Part shown: positions 63,480-63,991 of the stretch, in pieces | Numbering within the stretch: position 1 is the first letter of the stretch | Layout: every line of letters begins with the position of its first letter | NCBI GenBank assembly: GCA_044375555.1 | Contig: JBILML010000016.1 | Span: forward strand, 1-63,991 | Direction: 5' to 3' | Length of the DNA: 63,991 nt | From: UBA967 sp044375555 | Lineage (GTDB): Bacteria; Verrucomicrobiota; Verrucomicrobiia; Chthoniobacterales; Terrimicrobiaceae | Program-made: the position numbers and the translations under genes | The notes under the pieces: generated by a model | What the model was told of the DNA's origin: nothing | Database searches by the model: none | The model's input: only the letters and a program-made list of their open reading frames with translations

Positions 63480-63991
<512 letters not shown>

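Overview
The window is a GC-rich, gene-dense bacterial chromosome segment. It most probably comes from a member of the Verrucomicrobiota. The best evidence is the first ~510 nt of a 16S rRNA at the right edge (63480-63991, plus strand), whose 5' region reads like that phylum; the class cannot be fixed by eye. The gene content agrees: a complete MoxR/DUF58/Bat cluster, an exosortase locus, KDO and heptosyltransferase genes (Gram-negative envelope) and DUF5069. The window opens on the last codons of a transposase and closes inside an rRNA gene. Both are repeats that typically end draft or metagenomic contigs.

Layout. 1-0.5 kb: transposase tail and a small conserved protein. 0.5-3.5 kb: pyrimidine genes pyrR-pyrB-pyrC, with a PyrR-binding-loop-like RNA motif directly before the pyrR start and two hairpins between pyrB and pyrC. 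3.5-9.2 kb: polysaccharide deacetylase, then a leftward group aroC, CvpA-like, gatB, TVP38-like, then an acetyltransferase and tRNA-His. 9.2-18.1 kb: a leftward eight-gene operon, moxR, DUF58, DUF4381-like, batA, batB/C fusion, batD, batE-like, DUF3108, mostly coupled by start/stop overlaps. 18.3-32.2 kb: housekeeping and metabolism (kdsB, MsbA-like exporter, APC-USP transporter, dus, panB, HNH protein, L,D-transpeptidase, PTS IIA, NAD kinase, aldehyde dehydrogenase, aldose epimerase, PAP2). 32.3-37.8 kb: an envelope operon of polyprenyl glycosylphosphotransferase, exosortase fused to an EpsI-like domain, a TPR membrane protein and a winged-helix regulator. 37.8-43.3 kb: beta-CASP nuclease, DUF5069, and a ResB/CcsA cytochrome c maturation pair.

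43.4-47.0 kb is an accessory patch. It holds three toxin-antitoxin pairs (VapBC, RelE with a short antitoxin, and a zeta-like kinase with a 55-residue downstream partner), an unassigned reading frame and a DUF4256 gene that seems to have lost its middle. TauE and ybeY sit among them. 47.0-54.4 kb returns to core genes: thiC with a TPP riboswitch, fabF, hsp33-like, malQ, trpB.

54.4-60.9 kb is a surface-polysaccharide island, most AT-rich at 57.5-60.5 kb. It has an uncharacterised membrane protein, two P-loop proteins, a sulfotransferase, a glycosyltransferase, an O-antigen ligase/polymerase and a heptosyltransferase. Base composition changes abruptly inside the heptosyltransferase gene, suggesting a recombination junction. 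60.9-63 kb: YkgJ-type cysteine-cluster protein, a DUF697 protein whose GTPase domain lacks the P-loop, and a BCP-type peroxiredoxin. The 63.0-63.5 kb leader carries a good rRNA promoter with an A/T-tract upstream.

The observations most worth following are the PyrR leader hairpin (autogenous translational control), the zeta-like pair with an undescribed-looking partner, the DUF4256 internal deletion, the SufR-like regulator without its cysteines, the P-loop-less DUF697 protein, and the sulfotransferase island with its mosaic boundary. All functional calls rest on reading motifs by eye; no database search was run.
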